NCBI GenBank assembly: GCA_014773175.1
Contig: VXCM01000067.1
Coordinates: 126,524 to 190,523, forward strand
Direction of reading: 5' to 3'
Source: Lucifuga dentata
Taxonomy: Eukaryota; Chordata; Actinopteri; Ophidiiformes; Bythitidae
Length of the DNA: 64,000 nt
Shown one piece after another: positions 11,776-26,000 of the stretch (positions within the stretch are counted from its first letter, which is position 1; every line of letters begins with the position of its first letter). Made by a program: the position numbers and the translations under genes. Under the pieces are notes generated by a model. That model saw only the letters and a program-made list of their open reading frames with translations, made no database searches and was not told the DNA's origin.

Positions 11776-14109
11776 TCGCAGGTGAAAAAGTGAGAATGCA
11801 CCCATATGCTTCTGAACAAGCTCTCATTAGGTGAGCCTGTCTGGGTACCACTTGCACTTATTTAAGCATGCTCAGACACAGACACATACACACACACACA
11901 CACATTCCATTCAGTGGTTATGCCGTCTGTAATGTCTAGTATGTGTCCATCTCCACCCCCAAGCAGCCACAAAGCGCTTTATGGCTGGATTATGTATGTT
12001 AACACCGGAGCTCTTGAGGATACATCTTTTCACTATAGAGAAGCTGGTGAAAACTTCACTTATAGTGTGCTGTGCTGTTTGGATTTATATGAATTGCCTC
12101 TCTGTCATCAGGTAACCAATCACTTTAAGTGACTTTGAGTCGGTTACAGACTTTCTACCAGCTCCAGGAATGCTGATGGTAACATAGAAGGAGTTTTTTC
12201 CCTGAGGCATAAATGACGTGTCATATACACTGCTCCAGTACATTTTGTAAAGGTTCACAATTGTGTAGGACACACTGTAGTGTTTCACAAGCATCACACA
12301 TTAGTTCTGAAATTACAACTGTACATAACAAGTTTCTTGTGAATTCAAGAAGAAGAAACAAAAGCAGCAACTATTGCTGTAAAACTGTCGAGCAGTTTGT
12401 CCCTCTCTCCTCTGCTGTTGCTTGGAAAGTGGTACAAAGGATTTTTTTTTTTTTTTTTTTGAAAATTTAAAAAAACAAAACTCTGATTTGAAGCTGCCTC
12501 CAGTAGAAAAAATAAAGCCACTGGGCAACATCTTCAAGACATTTTGTTTTTATAGCTGCTCTGGGAAGAACCATGGATGGATACGATACTTATTATAGAA
12601 TAATTATACAATGTCTTCTTGGTACATGTTGGCAGCAATAATATGCTTTCAACTACTAAGAGAGTGGTTTTAAAGTCAAATCTCCCTGAAAATTGTAGAC
12701 TGTCCCAGAAGACAAGAAGCTATATGGAGCAGTTGGACCCTGTTAGTAGATTTTGTCTGGAGTGTAGGTCCTTGAAGCACAGCTGTTTCAAAGCAGAACT
12801 GGAGGCTTTCGTTTCAGTTTCGGACTTCCTCTCTGCCAGCGCAGGAGGTATCCTCGAATTAAACCAAAGATTTTGGGCCACAATCCCAGGAAACAACATG
12901 AACAAGAGGTTCTGACATTTTCTACCAAACAGTCAAAAAAGTAAATTACAAAAGAGGAAAAGTCAACCATCTGTCAGCAAACCACTGAACAGAGCAGGAC
13001 TTTGTTCAAGAAAATTCTTTACCACTGAGCCAGCAGAAGGCCATAACCTTGGGTCATAGACAAAAAAATGCAAAATTAGTGTATCAACCATAGCTTATCA
13101 ACCCTATTCCTCATTCAGTCCCACCTAATGTTCTTCTGTCTATTCCCTGTCAGAGTATAATTCAAGGAGATCCATAAGCCATAAACGTGAGCTGAGAAAA
13201 TCATCAACTCAGCAGCTGCCACCAAAGTGTTCTTCATCTTGATATACAGTAGATCTGCTTTTCCATGTAGCAGCTCAGCAGCCAACAGTACAAAACAGTA
13301 CAAAGTGTGGTTTATGGTGCTGCAATCAAATTTGTTTAAATATATAAACATGCTCAGTAACATTTCCACAGACAAATAAATGTTTAAAGATAGCATGACC
13401 TTAATAAATCCAACCGTTAATCCTTTATTCCCTGGATTCCAAAACAACTAACCAAAGCCATCATTAAAACAGCAGCATTTGGTCATATTTTTAAAGGAAA
13501 GTGTATGCAGTATATCAACTAATTTGTCTTCTTTATGAATATGAAAACATTTCAATGTACAACAAAGGCTCCAAATGCAAATTACTCCACTACCACACCT
13601 GCAGTTCTGAACTCCATCTTTACCTCATCATGCTTAATATCTCATAGGGAAAGTTTTAATTTCTGCTTTGTGATAACACGCAACTGCCGACAGATTTTCC
13701 AAAAATGTGGTTTGGGTTTGTGTGACAATAGCTGCCATTGCACTGAATTTGATCACTTTCATCGTTAGACCACGGAAAATCAAATCAAGGGTAGGACTCT
13801 ATCGCTGCCACCTGTGCTTCCATGCTTTGTTCCAGTCATCTTTTACTATTAATTATTTTCAGGCCTCTAGAGCCCGTGCAAAAAAACAAACAAACAAAAA
13901 AAAAAAAAAAAAAAANAAAAAAAAATCTGAGGGCGCCTTGAGGAAACTAGAAGAATCTGGAAAACATTTCAATTTGGCCACTGAGGTTTTTATATTAGCC
14001 ACTGGTTTATGGAGGGGCAATCCACTCTCACTTTTCACATTCTTAGGCATTCAGGAAATGTCTAAAATAAGACCCCACCACTTAATTTGCATTTTAGTGT
14101 AGCAGCCGC
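11566..14109. other. upstream region, no gene seen
   Basis: Contains a poly-A (11749-11775), a short CA run (11889-11904), poly-T (12441-12460) and an N-interrupted poly-A (13896-13925). Open frames at 12619-12915 (+) and 13115-13447 (-) have no splice signals or recognisable domain; they may be decayed mobile-element DNA. Confidence 0.5.
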
Positions 14110-14299
14110 NACCCCACCCCACCTCACCCACATTTTTACTGACATAACTGAGAGACAGGGCATATAGATTATTTTATTTGTTTAATTGAACATGACAAAG
14201 AAAAGTGCACTGGAGGGCTTCTAGGATGCTTCCACGCTGCCTTGCGTCCTAGGTTGCAACGGGATGCAGCGATGCTCTGCTGGAAGCTGTTGCAGTGCA

Positions 14300-14660
14300 T
14301 AGGAGGCGGGTCCTCACACAACTTTCCTGGATGGTGATTTGATGAGAGGAGGATTTTACAGTGTCAGTATCTCGCTGTCGGTTCAGGTTCAGCGTCGCGG
14401 CGTTTGTCCAGCCTCCTGTCGGTGCGCAACTCTCAGGGAACCGAATGCTCTGCACTTTTTTTCACGAAAACCCTTTAGCTTCAGTCTGAGAGCTGGGCTG
14501 AAGGGGGGAGCGGATCTTCAGGGCCCGTTTTGGCTATAAGAGGCATCCTATACTTTCACACATGGCTCTGTAGTATAATATTTTTTTTTCTTGTGGATTG
14601 TGGAAGGGAACGAATTTTCTTTCAAGTCGCCCGTTTCCTGTGCAGCCGTGGGCGCTCGCC
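14300..14660 (+). promoter_or_regulatory. col11a1: col11a1 promoter and 5'UTR region
   Basis: GC and CpG content rise here relative to the flanks. A GC-box-like GGAGGCGGG is at 14302-14310 and a TATA-like TATAAG at 14535-14540 is preceded by a G/C-rich stretch. If that box is used, initiation would fall near 14560-14570 and the 5'UTR would be about 90-100 nt. A four-codon upstream frame (ATG GCT CTG TAG, 14562-14573) would lie at or just before the start site. The leader ends in GCTCGCC before ATGG, a good Kozak context. An N at 14110 lies 550 nt upstream, so promoter sequence may be missing there. Confidence 0.5.
14535..14540 (+). promoter_or_regulatory. TATA-like box
   Basis: TATAAG in the context GGCTATAAGAGGC, 121 nt upstream of the col11a1 start codon. 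Spacing is compatible with a short 5'UTR. Not verified by any transcript data. Confidence 0.4.
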
Positions 14661-14775
14661 ATGGAGATGCAAAGGTGGTCCACCAGGTGGAAAACGAAAA
14701 GGTGGCAATGGGATTCAACGATAACAACTGTGGTCACACTAACTTTAATTCTGCAGGCAGCCAGTGTCAGAGCAG
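14661..14775 (+). CDS. col11a1: col11a1 exon 1: signal peptide
   Basis: Encodes residues 1-38 plus the first base of codon 39, donor G/GTAAGA. The start [20 protein letters not shown] matches the COL11A1 N-terminus (RWKTKRW core) and is followed by a hydrophobic segment [13 protein letters not shown]. Cleavage is likely near SVRA-A, just before mature EPVDVLK. ATG at 14661 has a strong Kozak context (GCCATGG). A second ATG at codon 3 is possible but the first aligns with the family. Confidence 0.95.
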
Positions 14776-17700
14776 GTAAGAAGCTGTGCGTTAGGATGCC
14801 CAGGGGTGCCAATATCTGGCCATCCATATATTTTACGAGTTTGCGCATTACGCACTGTAGGTCAACATGATTTGCCCATTATTTTATTTATATGATACAT
14901 AAGATGTGTATCATGCACTCACATCCATCAGCATCTATTTGGCTGAAACAGAATTTATGATTTTTGACTCTCTCTATATTGTGCCACCACAATGATGTCT
15001 GTGCTAACTTACCTAACTAAAACTTTCCTAAGTCTTTTACTATAAATCTTTCAAGTTTAATGCGTAGAAATTCACCTCGGGTTGAAATTATTTATTACAG
15101 GCACACATCAGACATAAGGGATGGTGCTGTCCCTCTTTGGTTAGTATCCCTGTGGAGAAATCTGAGTTCCAGGTGTGGTCAGTGGAGAGAGAGAGGCTGA
15201 CGGTGTTGATTTTTTTGATGGCACAGATAGTCCATGGTCCGCTAAGCGTGCGTAAAAATCACCGGTGTGTGATGAGGGGGCTCAGGTAGATGAATGATGA
15301 TATCAGAAAAAGACACTGAGTGTGAAGTTGTGATCACTTCAAAATGGAGAGGTTCTCCTTGACACCTTTGTTGTTTTATGCATGACTTTTACGCATTGTT
15401 GGTAACGAATAGTTTACAGATAGAATGTGAAGTATCCAAAATATCAATAGAGTAATAATCTAAAAGCTATTACCCCAAGGAGTCGTGGGCTCAAAACTTT
15501 ATATTATGCTGAAATGGCCTAAATTTAATGAATAAATTATCTGATTAATTAAACCAAAAGCTATTTTATTAATATTACAGTCTAACCAATAGTTTTATGT
15601 AGCACAACATAACACTAAACCTAAAGGTATTTTTTCTGAGAGTTTACATAAGACAACACACTTCACAAAATATTGTAGAATTCTGGAAGTGAACTTCATT
15701 TGTCTGGCCCAAAATCCAGGCCACATTAAGTCCAAGAAAGGGCGTTTATGGAAAAAAAAAATCCCTCCAGAGTATTTTCTCTGCTTTAAAAACAGATGTG
15801 TGGGTCACGTTATCTACTTCTTTCTTTAGAGTGTGTGTCAAAGTGTATTTCCTTTGTCTATGAATCCATAAAGGCATCCACACCTGCAACTTTAGCCAGG
15901 ATAAATTTTAATGTGTCAATTTTGATTGGATGAATGTTCCTTCTTAAATATTTGCAGTTGTTACATCAGATCAGATATTGCACAGTCTTTCTATTACTTT
16001 CCTTCTTTGTAGAACCATTATTTTAAAACATGACATTTTTTACAGTGTTTTTATAACTGACTGAAGATACCACTGTAGGTAATTTGTGGGATCTCTCTCA
16101 TGATGCACTACATCCTGTCTGGACATTTCCTGTCTTAAGTCACACCCCATTGTAACCACCACCACCACGCATGGTTACTCAGCATTAAACAGACACTAAA
16201 ATAAATCAAGAATCGTTCAGAGATAGATTGCAGAGAGCTACCAGAAATGAAAAGAACATGAAAGCAGATACCACAGTGGCATTGCTTGCACATTGCCCAT
16301 CTTTCTGCACTCTGACTGATATTTAAGTTAACCATAATTGCATGATGTGCTAGCAAACATTTACAGGCTTTCCAGTGACTTTAATTGCTGCTTATGCTGC
16401 CAGCTTTCAGTAGATGGCAGTGACACAAAAAGGACCAGCGAAACACCCCAAGATGCTGAAAACCACAGCCATGAAGCCAAAAGTCACAAATTTAAATGTT
16501 AATCACAAGGCTAAACTTAAGCATCAAACTGTAGAGCCCTGATTGGTTGTGGGATGGTATATTCTAGAAATTTGGCTTATATAGCTTAAAATTGCATTGT
16601 GACATCAATGTGTTGCTGAACCAAATTCTCTGTAATGGTTTTAACAGAAGTCTCACGTCACACATGCTTCACAACCTCAAAGAAAAAGCAGCCCTTTGCC
16701 ATGTTCATCACTTGTTAACATGGCAGATAGTATATCATAAATTCTCCACGGCAGCTGGCAAGATGTGTCACTGAAAATCAGCGAAACTGACAAATTACCC
16801 CTCAGCCTAGCCTGTGGATATTCTGGAGCTGCTGTGATGCCTTTAGGAACCTATTTCAACTGTGCTCTCTCTTGTGGTTTCCATCCTTATTAGAATATGG
16901 CTGATTCCTTCTGAGGTCGGGGGTAATTTTTTTTTTTCACTTTGCCTTGCCGTTGTGGACACGGCAGTCTGGCTTTAGCGCCTAAAGCTGAAATGCTTTT
17001 AGAAGCTGTGCACACTCATTTGGTATCTTTAATGGTTTTGGGATATTGCCTGTTTTTCAGGGCTTCTGTGAAGGGGTGGCTGTGGAAGGAGGGGAGGCTG
17101 AGGAGTCAGGGGGTNTGGGGAGGGGAGAGGAGGGGAGGGGGTTCCTGGCATATTCAGCACATCTGGAATATATGAGGCCTTGAGGTATGCAGTAATGCAG
17201 AAAGGCATTCTGAAACTCACAAAGAGACCTTTACTCCATGTTTTTTTTTTTTGTTTGTTTGTTTTTTTTTCAGGAACCAGTAGCTCTGTAGTTGGGACAA
17301 TATTAAGAAAAAACACAGGCTATTTTCCTTTTAATGAGACATTTGTGTGAGTTTTAAAAATTGGTGTTTGGTGCCTAAAATTAGGATTTTACTGAGATTG
17401 TGCTCTGGTCTATGTCGTCTTCAGCACAAAATGGACCTTGTGTCTGCTGTCTCTAAATTGTCATTAAAGTTGCTATGGGCCTGAGTTTTCTAGGAATCGA
17501 AATTTAAAAAAAAAAAAATAAAAAAAATCAGCCTTTCTTGATTTCCCAGTGGTCCTGCTTGCTTGATGCTAATGCTCTGGACAATTTGAATTCATGATGT
17601 GTGGCATCGGATGTGTGTTAATAGCTGGATTCATGTCAGCATGAATGACTCCAGTTCTTTCCATCACTTTAGCAGCAGATCTGCACAATTTCAAATGAGG

Positions 17701-17780
17701 ATGGAGACATAATTGCCAAGTATGTGCTCGAATCAAGGCAGTTGGATTCACCGCTCGAGCTGCTATTTCTCTGGTCATCT

Positions 17781-17829
<49 letters not shown>

Positions 17830-19976
17830 ATAGGGATGGGGCCTTCTCAGTTTACTCTGATGTATGTTTTAGTTTGGGGGGGTTTTGCCAGTACCATAAT
17901 GGGTTCAGCATGTGGACTTGAGGCTCCACCCATCTGAACCTCTCCTGGTCACCAAGGGTGAACAGGAACTGCACAATCAGCACTTCCTGGCTTCACTTGG
18001 CACAAGACTTACAAACAATGAAAACGTAAACAGACATTTATTTTATTATAAAATTCCCTTAGTGTTGACCATGGATTGATATAAAGTTTTACTAAGAAAA
18101 AAACATAGTAATTTCTACAAAATCTGCCTTGAAAAGTCACATTTGAGAAGACTAGTGTTATTCCACTCGATCCTTTAAATGTGAAATAACATTCTTGCTA
18201 TTTCTGGTTCATCTATGTATGTTTCTTGGCTATTGTCGCTACTCTTGGTTCATGCAGTTTTATGGAGTATTATGCAGCAGATGAGATGTATCTCAACAGG
18301 AACTTAAAGCTTGTGTCTGATCTCCTTAAACTCTTTGTGTCAGAATCTTTTTTTTTTTTTTTTTTTTTTAATCAAGCCTGTTATCTGCACTTCCTAAAAG
18401 GCCTTATCTTCCCAAAGAGACTTCAAGCTGACTATTGAGACATTGTTTATTGTGTTTTTTAAGCCTTGAAGAAGACCCATCCTGTCTTTTGGCTCACTGC
18501 TATAGGAATGGTTAACGTGACAACAGTGATTCTGGTTTGTGCTCTTGTGGTTTCTGCAATTGTAAAACAAGTAGCTGTTAATACATGTTGGGCACTTGGT
18601 TGAGTTGGCGTGGAGATCTCATGCTGAGTCATCATATGTTTTGTGTTGAACCTCTGCAGTAGTTAAACATCCTGTTCTTACTAAAGTAACATTGCATCTA
18701 TCAAGTTTATAGATCTTTGGGTAATTTATCGCCAGGCCAAGACATAGAAGACATTTAAAAGGAATTTCTTTGACATTAGAAACTGTTTGCAATCCATGTA
18801 CTTACTGGGTTGACATATTTATAATAGTTCAACAATAAAGGTATTATTGCATGTAGTGAAAGTCATTAAATTAGTAGGTAGAGTATATTACAACACTTAT
18901 GGTACAAAAAAAAACGTGTTTATCAATCTGTAGATTCTGAGAGGATGTAAAGGTATCATCAGCAAAGAAGAACTTTATCTATAGCTAAAACAGGTATGAC
19001 TTTGAGCTTTCGCTATCTACTTTCCTGATGCCCTGTGCCTTATTCAGCACATGAAACGGAGTGCTGACATAGCAACATACATCATCAAGAAGTGCCTGAG
19101 CCTGACATTTCAAATTCAAGTGTAGATTATATGCCAGTTTACAAACCTGGGAGCCTTGTCTGACTGCTGACATTTTGCCAAATAATGGGATGCGATGGGA
19201 AAGCCGTGTTGTGCAGCTCAAGAAATTGCACCACAGGCTTTTGTGTCATTTCTGCTTATGTTACACAACTATTCTCTCATTGATCAAGTATTGAAAGAAA
19301 GGTTAACAGCAGATGTATTGTGTCAAAGTTGAATGTGGTTGAACTCAGCAGGAGCAGCAGTGAAGGGGAGAATCTGAGCGGTGCACTTCACCGTGAGGTT
19401 GGGAGTCACAGCTCAGCTCCCAATACACAATAATGCAACGCCCAGCTCAGCGTACTTATCATGTAAAAGCACCAGAGCTGGTAAACACTGCACATACTGT
19501 ACCTCCGTCTTAAACAGATAGCAGTAGCTGCAATAGTGTATGTATCTGTGTATTTTACAGTAAAGTTAGTAGAAACTGCAGGTAATGAAAAGGTCTCTTC
19601 AAATCCAGACTTAGTCATGGCCTGTTCCCAGATGTTATACATCTGTTTGTCATACAATTACTAGTCAATCCATTGCCACATCCATGATGACAAAAATTAA
19701 TAGCCTCCTCTTCTTTTTTTTCAGCCACAAGGCACCTCATGCATTAAATCAGCAATGACATTGCGCCGTATGCCAGTGCTCTTGTTTAAACAGCACTTTA
19801 TGCAATTAGGCTTCCAGTTTTTAAATTCCTTATGATCAGGCTGTAAATGACGAGATGATGTGGAACGGAAGAAAAGGGGATTTAAGAGAAAAGCGTTACA
19901 GCATGTAAAGGAGAAAGACACTGAGAGGAAAGAGTAAGAATTGTTAGAGTCTCGGAAATAAAATGACAGAGAAAGA

Positions 19977-20016
<40 letters not shown>

Positions 20017-20029
20017 NGACAGAGAAAGA

Positions 20030-20073
<44 letters not shown>

Positions 20074-23000
20074 TTCCAGCTCCTCTGATAGAGTGCATTT
20101 ATGTTTAAGCTGCTTGTAAATCTGTCCCCCTCTGTGCTCCCGTTACACCCACTGACTAGCATCCATAGATGCTGGGGCTTTGGATGGTGTGTGTGTGTGT
20201 GTGGNGGGGGGGGGGGGGTGTAATTATGTCATTCAACATTTTTATTGCTCCTCTGCCAAGGTAGCTCATAAAATAACAACTGGTTGAACTGACAGATTTG
20301 GCCAGCAGTCAGTGGCCAGGCAAGGGCTGTAATGGGTGTAAATGTTGACTTATCATCAAAATGCCACATCCTATTACGTTTTCTGTTAACTCCTGAAATA
20401 TGTTTACAGTGCACTATAAAACTACATTCAGCATTTTACAATATGTACTCCAATTATACCCTATTAAAGTTATGCTGTTCTTTAATTTCATTGGCATGTA
20501 CATCATCCTCATTTTATTTTGATTTCTTTATATGCTTATATGTTATGTGTTCATGTGCCTTTTTTTTTTTTTTTAACCCGTGTTCTCATCAGGAAATTTC
20601 AATCACTTCTTTCCTCTGTTTCCCTCAGCTGAACCAGTAGATGTCCTGAAGGTGCTAGACTTCCAGAGCTCCCCTGAAGGAGTACGGAAAACAACAGGCT
20701 TTTGCTCAGTCCGGAGAGGATCCAACCCTGATGTTGCCTACCGAGTGGGCAAAGAGGCACAGATCAGTGCTCCAACCAAACAATTCTTCCCAGGTAACTC
20801 CATCCTCACCTCCTACATACAACCAACACTTACACGAAGCAGCATTAGGCAGCTTTTTCTGACTGCTGACTCCAAATAGCAGCAAGTGTTTCACTTAATT
20901 GGTTTAGAAAAAAATGTGCATGAATTGCACACAGTGTCCTTGTTTTTAACCAACTCAGCAAGGTGTGTTACACTTTTATACAGAGAATAACAATTGATTT
21001 GTGGCTTTATGCAGTGGAAAACTCAACATGTCTGATATCAAAGTCTGATTTGTGTAAATTATGTGAAATTAAGCAATCTGAGACAAAGGTATTGTAGTTA
21101 CGGCTTATTTTTGTATAAACATTACAAGTGCAGCTTTGAATCATTAATGTTTTCACTGTAAAATAAGATAACCGCATTTAGCAAAATGTGATTCTTACTC
21201 AGACAAATAGTTGTCGGGATGAAAGTGAAACTCTTTGATGCTCTTCAGGCTGTTTTCTGTCTCTAACCACTTAATTATGAAATGGAAACATCTTAGAGAT
21301 GAAGTAATTTTTAACATGAGCAAAAAGCATCGGCTAACATTACTCCTCAAGACAAACACCTGCTTTCTACAAAAGATTTTAACAATGAGGAAAATAATTC
21401 AAGAAGACATCCACATATTTAATATGGTTTCACAAGGTTCCAAGAGCCCACAAGCTATGAGAGTCACTCAGTAGAAGCTACAGGTACAGGTAATTATAAC
21501 GTAAACTTATAACTCAGGTCAGAAGGGAAACACTGCATTTTTGTTATGTGATATTTGCAGTAAACCCACAATTTATTATAACAAATCAGAGATGAGAATA
21601 TTGTTTATGATGTTTTGCGGACAGATCTAGTCAAAAAAGTGACTTTCCTCATCTTTGATTACTGGCAGCTTTATGTATTTGGCTGATGCAATGAAATCTA
21701 ACTGTGGTTTCCCATTGGATGCACATTGTCTGACTCAAAGCTTTATAGAGTCTGTTGCCTGTTTGTTTGTGGGAAATAAACTCACGTTTAGTTTATTAGG
21801 CATGTGCAGAGAAACAAAACGCTGCTTGATATTGTAGCAATTAGGTTTGCTACTGATTTACACATTTTACTAATCCAAAGATTAAATAATAAACTGTAGA
21901 CAGCAGGAACTGTGTATTTACCGAGGCTGTAGAAAAGCAATGAGACATTGACAGCTATGAAATGGCTATTTTTCAATTTCCAATCTTGCCATGTGCTTGT
22001 TTTCCAAGATGGTACTGTATATGGAACCTTCTCTAGATAAAGCACAATACAATATAACCTCATATCCATTGGAGGCCTGTTAATTGCTTGTTTCTCCAGC
22101 ACATTAAATAAAGAGCCCCTAGTTGCTTACTTACCCTGACTTGGCAAGATACCCTATACAAATTTATTAGGAACTGAGTGTTGTTAAATAAATTGTTCCG
22201 ATCTGTATTTGTTGGACCTCTTACAATTTGCTTTGGTTGCTGAAGAAAGAGTAGAATGGTGTAACATATCAGAAACTTTCTTTTTTTTTTTCTATGATTT
22301 TTGGCTTAAGTTGTCCGCACACGTTACAGTTTCAGGAACGGAAACTGGACAAATTTAATTAAGCTAGAGAGGTGCAGCATTGTAAGTAGGTGCCATGGAT
22401 TCAAGTTGTCAAAATGTCCTCACTCAAAATCATTTGACTTTTATTCAATCAGAAATAGCCTGTTATTTTTTCATTAAATTGAAGTCCATTTGACATTAGT
22501 TAATAAAGCTGTGCTATTTACAGCACTTGTAAAATTAAAGTGGCTACATCACCAATTTTGAGCCCTTTCAGGCCATGCCAAGTTCCTTTTCTGCTTCCTT
22601 AATAAAAAGCTCTCTAAATCTGGTTGTCTAGACATTTGTGTTTCATATAATAACAACATGTCATTATTCAATTTAGTTATTACAGTAAAATCAGACATGA
22701 TATTTTCAGGAGATTGATGTATGAAACACAAGGCATGAGGCGAACTGGAGTGAACACTCAACAGCTTGCTTTATAACTGAATACTAGATATTTTTAATTC
22801 AGACGACACACACGTACACACAAACACAGTACAAATAATTAAAGGACCATACCGGTGGTTTTGCATGTTTGAGCCCAGTACAACCGCGTGAATATTACGT
22901 TACTGACAACCATTTTCAAAAACATACTACTGGAGTGGTAAATATGAGAATTGTTTTTCTACCTTTTCTGCCTTTCTACCTAGACTGCCATTGGTTTCAG

Positions 23001-26000
23001 TTCATTCCAGTATGCTATTAAAATCAACATATAGAGACTTGAAACATGCATGAGATAAGTAATCCATAACAAACACAATCTCTACTAATTTTTTTTTCAA
23101 AGTAACTTTATTTAACCTGTCCAACACAGAGCAGCACAGAAGAAAATGTATGTCTCTGCCAGAGAATGTAGTCTCAGGGTAAGACAGATTTTGCCAAGAA
23201 ATTAAAAACAATCATCCCTTCTACATTCGGACATACAGTACAGCAGGTAAAACATGGAAATTAATGTGGATATATCACCTTAACATTCAATTTTGAAATA
23301 TTAGGGGATTTAGCAACACAATAGGAAAACTAAAATACAGTTTTATGTTGATAGTTCCATTATCTCTGTTAAGTTATAGAAAGGAATAACAGTATTAACC
23401 ACCACTGCAACATCCAGAGAAGAAAACCCTCCTCTCTCAACATCTGTTGTTGAGGTGCCATTCAGTAACAGTAAAAGTCTGCGGTTATACTGGGCGGATT
23501 AAATACTTGCAGTTATTGATTTGCTGAAAAAGTAAAGCACTCTCTGTCGAAAAATGTACATTTACCAACACCCCATAGCTACATTAAACATGGTTCTTAA
23601 CAACAAACCAAGCAACTGTCTGCTGCCTGTTTCATCTTAAGGGGGAGTTTTCCCAGAAGATTTCTCCATCCTGTTTACCATCAAGCCCAAGGCTGGTCTC
23701 CAGTCCTTCCTGTTGTCTGTGTACAACCAGAATGGCATCCAGCAGCTGGGTGTGGAGGTAGGCCGTGCCCCGGTCTTCCTCTACGAGGACCAACATGGCA
23801 AGCCTGCCCCTGAGGAGTACCCCCTGTTCCGCTCCATCAACCTTGCTGACGGCAAGTAAGTGACTGACTTATGGTCATTATTTTTTTACCTGTCGCTAAC
23901 TGTTGGCTATTGTATAATACAATTAACTCAGGCATTTTTATCATAGAATTTAATATTTCATGTTAGTTGTGAAGTTTTTACAATTGGACCAAGATCAAAG
24001 ATCAAGATCTGCACAATTTAACCATCATCTTGAATAAATTGTCAATAATTATATATTACATTTATATACTCGATGTATTTCGTCAAGAATTCAAAATGTA
24101 CTTAGTGCTTTTAGCTTATTAAACTGACACAGCTTTGGTGAATTATCATCATATGTTTGCTCAGTCATTTACACCATGTGGAACACGTCAGACAGTAATG
24201 GAAAATAGATTGCTGGCAACAAATTGATGACAGCCTTTTGGTTTGCAGATTATTTACAGCAGTGCTATACTGATGTGCAGTAACAGGCAGGATCTGCATG
24301 AATCACATACTGTAACTGTCTAATGAAACTAATGCAAAACACTTTGTATTTGCCATCATCCATTGGAGCAAATGTGAAATGCCTTGAAATGATTCCATAT
24401 GGGAATGTATCTCTATAAATGACTTATTTCAGAAAACATGTTTTAGTGATTGCCTTATATACAGAAAAGGTACAATCACGAGAACTACTTACCTCAGTTT
24501 ATTTTCAAAATACTCAATTTGTAATTTTGATCCCATTCTTTCCAAAAACTCCATTAATATTTGCACAAAAGAGATTTCAGTGAATTTATTATAAACCCAA
24601 GCCATTGTATTGAGTTCTGAAGTATTGATTTGATGTTTGTTAGGTTAAATATTTTCTTCAGATTCTCTCTGCTGCACTTTATCACAAAACCCAAACAACT
24701 TCACATTATAGTAAATCAAAAAATGTCTTTTCCTGACATCTTCTTCCCTCTTGTGCTGCATAGATGGCATCGTGTAGCCATCAGCGTGGAGAAGAAGAGT
24801 GTCACCATGATTGTTGACTGTAAGAAGAAGGTTACCAGGCCGCTCAGCAGAGGTGACCAGGCCGTCATCAACACAGAAGGCATCACTGTCTTTGGCACCA
24901 GAATCCTGGATGAGGAAGTCTTTGAGGTAAGGAAGTCATGTTGAATCCCTTCTCACCTGAGTTAGGCTTGCTATGTCCAGATGATTATCCCCTGTTTCTA
25001 AATGGTGATCTCAGCCCTTGCAGTCCTCCAAGTCCAGACTTTGATGATATAAGCAAATGTGGTTCCTGTGTGATGCTAGACCTCTTGCACAAAGTTGTAC
25101 AGATTAAAAATGGTGGTTATTTGGGACAGTCTTGTTATTGTAGACTAATCAAAATGTTACCTGCTGCTGTTTTTTTGTTTTTTTTTGTTGTTTTTTTTCA
25201 CCATGGTGGCTAGCAACTGTTAGCTTCACATAACAAACCACTTTTTTTCCCACCCTTACAAAGTTTAAAAGTCTGCTTTAAAACAACATCATTTACACAA
25301 GATTATCTTTTTCAGTAGACTGAGTACAATTTCCATGGGGTTGAGGTGATTATGTTGTAAATGCATCATTAACTCAGCTGGGTACCAGGGATTTATCCTA
25401 TTTGGATCATTATGAATGTAATTGGCCACATATTGTGGATTTTACTCTCAAAGAATTTCTTTTCTATTACAATTTAACTGTCTAATATTCACAGTCCAGA
25501 CGCTGTAGGGCTATATTTTATGTCATTAGATTTGTGCATAAACATCAGTTTTATTGGCCAGAACAACAATATCGGCATTATATACTTAGCCAGAGCCATG
25601 GGCAAAATCTGTGAGAAAGGCATCTTACAAACAGTGTTTCAAATATTTTTTTTCTTTCTGAACATTGGCTATTTTTTGCCTGAATGAGCGATATAAAAAA
25701 GTAACGACTGAGTAATTGGTGTCTCTATTTGTAAGGTGATATCATATTATTCTTTCAATAACTAGGAACTCATTCATAACTTAGTATTTGGTTACTGAGA
25801 CTGATTATGACATTGAGAAGTTACAAGTTACAAGTTTCAGTGCAGGTAACTTTGAGCTCAGTGGAAAATGTGAGCTGAATACTCGCTTAGAAGACAATAG
25901 TGCATCTTTGAAGTCTGCATGTGGAATGCCTGCTAAGTAGAACAGCCTGCAAAATGCTTGCCTCCAATTCAAAATGACTTTCCACAAAGGAGGCACTTGA

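Larger units (their letters stand above)
14776..20628 (+). other. col11a1: intron 1 (5.85 kb)
   Basis: Holds a G-rich tract with an N (17080-17152), T-rich (17241-17271) and A-rich tracts, a (GA)n array (17779-17828), a transposon-like repeat copy (19011-19473), a duplicated GA tract around the N at 20017, and a GT/G run with an N (20189-20219). First introns of fibrillar collagens often carry enhancers, but I could not pick a specific site here. Confidence 0.85.

Noticed and set aside
12619..12915. 98-codon frame beginning with HVGSNN
   Set aside because: HVGSNN recalls an SGNH-hydrolase-like motif seen in some fish retroelements, but the rest does not follow and there are no splice sites. 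Too weak to call.
14598..14660. In-frame upstream extension of the col11a1 start (ATG at 14598)
   Set aside because: The extra 21 residues do not resemble the family, and the ATG at 14661 aligns with the known signal peptide and has a better Kozak context.
19721..20162. Ser-Leu repeat proteins on the minus strand
   Set aside because: Translations of the (GA)n microsatellite; same for the frames at 29239-29667 and 44663-44908.
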